A stretch of 24,105 bases of DNA from positions 1 through 24,105 of the forward strand of contig PQAK01000038.1 in NCBI GenBank assembly GCA_003105225.1. Direction: 5' to 3'. Source of the DNA: Deltaproteobacteria bacterium. Its GTDB lineage: Bacteria; Desulfobacterota; Deferrimicrobia; Deferrimicrobiales; Deferrimicrobiaceae. The notes under the pieces were generated by a model that made no database searches, was not told the origin of the DNA, and saw nothing but the letters and a program-made list of their open reading frames with translations. Positions 20,678 to 24,105 of the stretch are shown here, in pieces; position 1 is the stretch's first letter, and each line of letters opens with the position of its first letter. Position numbers and translations under genes: made by a program.

Positions 20678-22480
20678 ATGGATCGTTTCGGCTGGATGCA
20701 ACTCGGGGTTTTCCTGGGGATCCTCCTTCTCCTTACCAAGCCGGTGGGCCTCTATCTTTACCGGGTCCTCGACGCGGAGGGAAAGACGTTCCTCGACAAG
20801 GGCCTCAAGCCCGTCGAACGATTCTTTTACAGGCTCCTGGCGGTAGACCCGAAGGCGGAGCAGGACTGGAAGCGGTACACGCTCTCCCTGCTGGCGTTCA
20901 GCCTGGTCGGGGTGGTTTTCACCTATACCGTCCTGCGGCTGCAGCACCTGCTGCCGCTCAACCCGCAGCGGCTCGGGCCCGTAAGCGGGCACCTGGCATT
21001 CAATACGGCGGTAAGCTTCGCCACGAACACGAACTGGCAAAGCTACGGCGGAGAGTCTACCTTGTCGTATTTCTCCCAGATGGTCGGGCTCGCCTTCCAC
21101 AACTTCGCCTCCGCCGCCGCCGGCATCGCGGTCGCGGCTGCGCTCGTGCGCGGGGTTGCGCGGCAAACCGCCAAAACGATCGGCAACTTCTGGGTGGACC
21201 TGGTCCGGATCCACCTTTACCTGCTGCTGCCCATCTGCCTCATCTACGCGGTCTTCCTCGTCTCCCAGGGGATGATCCAGAACTTCAAGCCGTACGAGAC
21301 CGCCCGGCTCGTCGAGCCGATGAGCGTGGAAGTTCCCACGGTGGATGCGCAGGGGCAGCCGGTCAAGGACGGCAAGGGAAATCCCGTCACGGAAAGACAG
21401 GTTGTCGATACCCAGACCATCGTCCAGGGCCCGATGGCCTCGCAGGTCGCGATCAAGATGCTGGGGACCAACGGGGGCGGGTACGTGAACGCCAATGCCT
21501 CGCATCCTTACGAGAACCCGTCGCCGTTGTCCAACTTTTTCCAGATCCTCTCGATCTTCCTGATCCCCAGCGGTCTCACCTATTACCTGGGCCGGATGAC
21601 GAGGAACCAGCGGCACGGCTGGGCGGTGTGGGGGGCGATGGCCGTCCTGTTCCTGGCGGGGATGCTTCTGTGCTGGTGGGCGGAAAGCGCCGGCAACCCG
21701 CGGCTGCACGCGCTGGGGGTCGATCCCGCCTACGGGAACATGGAGGGAAAAGAGGTCCGGTTCGGGATATTCAATTCCGCCCTGTTCGCCACCGTGACAA
21801 CGGATGCCTCCTGCGGCGCGGTGAATTCGATGCACGACTCGTTCACGCCCCTGGGGGGCATGGTTCCCCTGATCAACATCCAGCTGGGGGAGGTGGTCTT
21901 CGGCGGCGTCGGCGCGGGACTGTACGGGATGCTCGTCTTCGTGGTCCTGACCGTGTTCCTGGCGGGGCTGATGGTGGGGCGAACGCCGGAATACCTCGGG
22001 AAGAAGATCGAGTCGTACGACGTGAAGGTCAGCGCGCTCGCCGTGCTCCTGCTCATCTTCGACATCATGTGCTTCACGGCGTGGGCGGTGGTAAGCCGGT
22101 GGGGGCTCGCGGGCCTGAACAACGCGGGGCCGCACGGGTTCAGCGAGATCCTGTACGCGTTCTCCTCGGGGGCGGGCAACAACGGAAGCGCCTTCGCGGG
22201 GCTCGCCGCCGGCTCGGCCTGGTACGATACGACGCTGGGGCTGGCCATGCTGATCGGGCGGTTCTTCTTCATCGTCCCCGTCCTTGCGCTTGCAGGGAAC
22301 CTGGCGAAAAAGAAGATCGTTCCGGAAAGCGGCGGGAGCTTCCCGGTTTCGGGAATGACGTTTTCCCTCTTGCTGGTGGGCACGGTCCTGATCGTCGGCC
22401 TGCTGTCGTTCTTCCCCGCTCTTTCCCTGGGCCCCGTCGTCGAGCATTTCCTCATGGTCCATTCCAACGTCGTCTTCTAG
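20678..22480 (+). CDS. kdpA: Potassium-transporting ATPase subunit KdpA
   Basis: A 600-residue K+-binding channel-like subunit of the high-affinity KdpFABC pump. All four selectivity-filter segments are visible: P1 NTNWQSYGGES, P2 LGTNGGGYVNANASHPYENP, P3 TTDASCGAVNSMHDSFTPLG, P4 FSSGAGNNGSAFAG. About ten transmembrane helices surround them. It is slightly longer than E. coli KdpA (557) because of a loop insert with KDGKGNPV near residue 230. Residue-level filter glycines look intact, so it should be functional. GAAAGCGGGAA precedes the ATG, and kdpB follows 15 nt after its stop. Confidence 0.98.
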   Translation: MDRFGWMQLGVFLGILLLLTKPVGLYLYRVLDAEGKTFLDKGLKPVERFFYRLLAVDPKAEQDWKRYTLSLLAFSLVGVVFTYTVLRLQHLLPLNPQRLGPVSGHLAFNTAVSFATNTNWQSYGGESTLSYFSQMVGLAFHNFASAAAGIAVAAALVRGVARQTAKTIGNFWVDLVRIHLYLLLPICLIYAVFLVSQGMIQNFKPYETARLVEPMSVEVPTVDAQGQPVKDGKGNPVTERQVVDTQTIVQGPMASQVAIKMLGTNGGGYVNANASHPYENPSPLSNFFQILSIFLIPSGLTYYLGRMTRNQRHGWAVWGAMAVLFLAGMLLCWWAESAGNPRLHALGVDPAYGNMEGKEVRFGIFNSALFATVTTDASCGAVNSMHDSFTPLGGMVPLINIQLGEVVFGGVGAGLYGMLVFVVLTVFLAGLMVGRTPEYLGKKIESYDVKVSALAVLLLIFDIMCFTAWAVVSRWGLAGLNNAGPHGFSEILYAFSSGAGNNGSAFAGLAAGSAWYDTTLGLAMLIGRFFFIVPVLALAGNLAKKKIVPESGGSFPVSGMTFSLLLVGTVLIVGLLSFFPALSLGPVVEHFLMVHSNVVF

Positions 22481-22495
22481 AGAGGAAGCGTATCC

Positions 22496-24105
22496 ATGGC
22501 CGCGAAACAGCATTCCCTGTTCGATAAAGAGATCCTCCGGCAGGCCGTCCTTGCGTCGTTCCGGAAGCTCTCCCCGAGGACGCTGATGAAGAATCCCGTC
22601 ATGTTCGTCACCGAAGTGGGCGCGTGCGTCACGACGCTCGGGCTCTTCTTCCGTCCGGCGGGAGAACCGCTGGGGTTCGGCTTCCAGGTGGCGGCCTGGC
22701 TGTGGTTCACCGTGCTGTTCGCCAACTTCGCCGAAGCGATGGCCGAGGGGCGGGGGAAGGCCCAGGCCGACGCGCTCCGCAGGACGCGCACCCAGACGAT
22801 GGCGAACCGGGTCCGGAAGGACGGCGCGACGGAGAGCGTGCCCGCCGAGCAGCTCCGGAAGGAGGACGTCGTGATCGTCACCGCCGGGGAGCTCATCCCC
22901 GGCGACGGAGAGGTGATCGAGGGGGTCGCCTCGGTGGACGAGTCGGCCATCACGGGGGAGTCCGCGCCGGTGATCCGCGAGGCGGGCGGCGACCGCAGCG
23001 CGGTCACGGGGGGCACCCGCGTCCTGTCCGACCGGATCAAGGTCGTGATCACCGCCGATCCCGGGGAGAGCTTCCTGGACCGCATGATCCGCCTGGTGGA
23101 AGGCGCCCAGCGCCAGAAGACGCCGAACGAGATCGCCCTGACCATCCTGCTCTCGGCGCTGACGATCATCTTCCTGGTCGTCGTCATGACCCTGAAGTTC
23201 TTCGGGATCTATTCGGGCGTGCCCCTCTCCGTCACCGTTCTGACGGCGCTGCTCGTCTGCCTCATCCCCACGACCATCGGGGGGCTTCTCTCCGCCATCG
23301 GGATCGCCGGGATCGACCGGCTGGTCCAGAAAAACGTCCTCGCCATGAGCGGCCGCGCGGTGGAGGCGGCGGGGGACGTCAACGTCCTGCTCCTCGACAA
23401 GACCGGGACGATCACGCTGGGCGACCGGCAGGCGACGGAGTTCCTCCCGGCGGAAGGGGTGGCGGTCGAGGAACTGGCCGACGCCGCGCAGCTCGCCTCG
23501 CTGGCCGACGAGACGCCGGAAGGCCGGAGCATCGTCGTGCTGGCGAAGCGATACGGGTTGCGCGGGCGCAACCTCTCGGAGATGCCCCTCGCCCGTTTCC
23601 TTCCGTTTTCGGCGCAGACCCGGATGAGCGGCGTCGACCTCGACGGCAGGAAGATCCGAAAGGGAGCCGCCGACGCCGTCAAGAACTTCGTCGGGGGCCG
23701 TTTCCCCCAGGAGATCGAAGATGCGGTGATTCGCGTATCCTTCCAGGGAGGAACCCCGCTTGTCGTGGCGGAAGGCCGGCGGGTCCTGGGGGTGGTCCAT
23801 CTGAAGGACATCGTCAAGGGGGGATTGAGCGACCGGTTCGAGCGGTTCCGGGCCATGGGGATCCGGACCGTCATGATCACCGGCGACAACCCGCTCACCG
23901 CCGCCGCGATCGCCCGCGAGGCGGGCGTGGACGACTTCCTGGCGGAGGCCAAGCCCGAGGACAAGCTGGCGCTCATCCGGAAGGAGCAGGCGGCCGGCCA
24001 CCTGGTGGCCATGACCGGCGACGGCACCAACGACGCCCCCGCCCTGGCCCAGGCCGACGTGGGCGTGGCGATGAACACGGGCACCCAGGCCGCCAAGGAG
24101 GCGGG
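22496..24105 (+). CDS. kdpB: Potassium-transporting ATPase ATP-binding subunit KdpB, 3' partial
   Basis: P-type ATPase subunit that drives K+ uptake through KdpA; 536 residues are present before the window ends. The start ATG follows AGAGGAAGCG. Visible motifs are TGES in the actuator domain (Thr153-Ser156, where Ser156 corresponds to the regulatory Ser162 of E. coli), the phosphorylation site LLLDKTGTIT with Asp301, KGAA in the nucleotide domain (IRKGAADAVKNF), ITGDNPLTA, and the hinge TGDGTNDAPALAQADVGVAM. Roughly 150 C-terminal residues with the last membrane helices lie beyond the edge. kdpC is expected next. Confidence 0.98.
   Translation, partial: MAAKQHSLFDKEILRQAVLASFRKLSPRTLMKNPVMFVTEVGACVTTLGLFFRPAGEPLGFGFQVAAWLWFTVLFANFAEAMAEGRGKAQADALRRTRTQTMANRVRKDGATESVPAEQLRKEDVVIVTAGELIPGDGEVIEGVASVDESAITGESAPVIREAGGDRSAVTGGTRVLSDRIKVVITADPGESFLDRMIRLVEGAQRQKTPNEIALTILLSALTIIFLVVVMTLKFFGIYSGVPLSVTVLTALLVCLIPTTIGGLLSAIGIAGIDRLVQKNVLAMSGRAVEAAGDVNVLLLDKTGTITLGDRQATEFLPAEGVAVEELADAAQLASLADETPEGRSIVVLAKRYGLRGRNLSEMPLARFLPFSAQTRMSGVDLDGRKIRKGAADAVKNFVGGRFPQEIEDAVIRVSFQGGTPLVVAEGRRVLGVVHLKDIVKGGLSDRFERFRAMGIRTVMITGDNPLTAAAIAREAGVDDFLAEAKPEDKLALIRKEQAAGHLVAMTGDGTNDAPALAQADVGVAMNTGTQAAKEA

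Noticed and set aside
20489..24001. Long minus-strand open frame (1170 codons) opposite kdpAB
   Set aside because: Translated as an Arg/His/Gln/Asp-rich, low-complexity sequence with no motif. It is a mirror of the strong GC3 coding of kdpA and kdpB, whose motifs are certain.

Overview
The window is GC-rich bacterial DNA, densely coded, with Rho-independent terminators. It appears to be chromosomal. The best guess is a deltaproteobacterial / Desulfobacterota-like organism. This rests on the kdp operon being paired with a sigma-54 (NtrC-type) regulator and a HAMP-PAS kinase, on a probable selenocysteine gene, and on small proteins of anaerobic or nitrosative metabolism. No ribosomal or phylogenetic marker gives a firm assignment.

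Layout. (1) 1-2108: two tandem ABC-2 permease genes of an efflux system, the first cut by the window edge. (2) 2150-4956: a co-directional cluster behind an exact TTGAT-N4-ATCAA (FNR/DNR-type) box. It encodes a secreted DUF6448-like protein, an FAD/NAD(P) oxidoreductase, a 4-TM heme-copper-oxidase-like protein, a small cupin and a lone ScdA_N (DUF542) domain. A low-oxygen or nitrosative-stress role is inferred. (3) 5026-7147: a PaaI-type thioesterase, an unknown membrane protein, and a DedA-rhodanese fusion whose rhodanese part is interrupted by an in-frame TGA. A SECIS-like hairpin follows that TGA, so this is a probable selenoprotein. (4) 7193-7316: tRNA-Asn(GUU) and a strong terminator.

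(5) 7311-13600 looks like an acquired, partly decayed accessory region beside the tRNA. It holds an RHH/RelE-type toxin-antitoxin pair, a divergent AraC regulator and alpha/beta hydrolase, a truncated isochorismatase-like gene, a lipoprotein-like gene and an intact LigB/YgiD-type dioxygenase. It also holds C-terminal scraps of an SDR and of two alpha/beta hydrolases. Two direct copies of an ~80-nt structured element, each followed by its own terminator, lie in this region. (6) 13592-15598 (minus): an Omp85-type outer-membrane barrel and a periplasmic protein made of two homologous repeats. (7) 15890-16960: an RsgA GTPase.

(8) 17038-24105: a potassium module: NtrC-type response regulator, sigma-54 promoter with palindromic upstream sites, sensor kinase, a 27-residue membrane peptide, kdpF, kdpA and kdpB (cut by the window end). 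The kinase-regulator pair probably replaces KdpD/KdpE and may drive its own kinase gene and kdp through sigma-54. The most notable features are the UGA/SECIS gene, the duplicated structured element and the sigma-54-type kdp control region.
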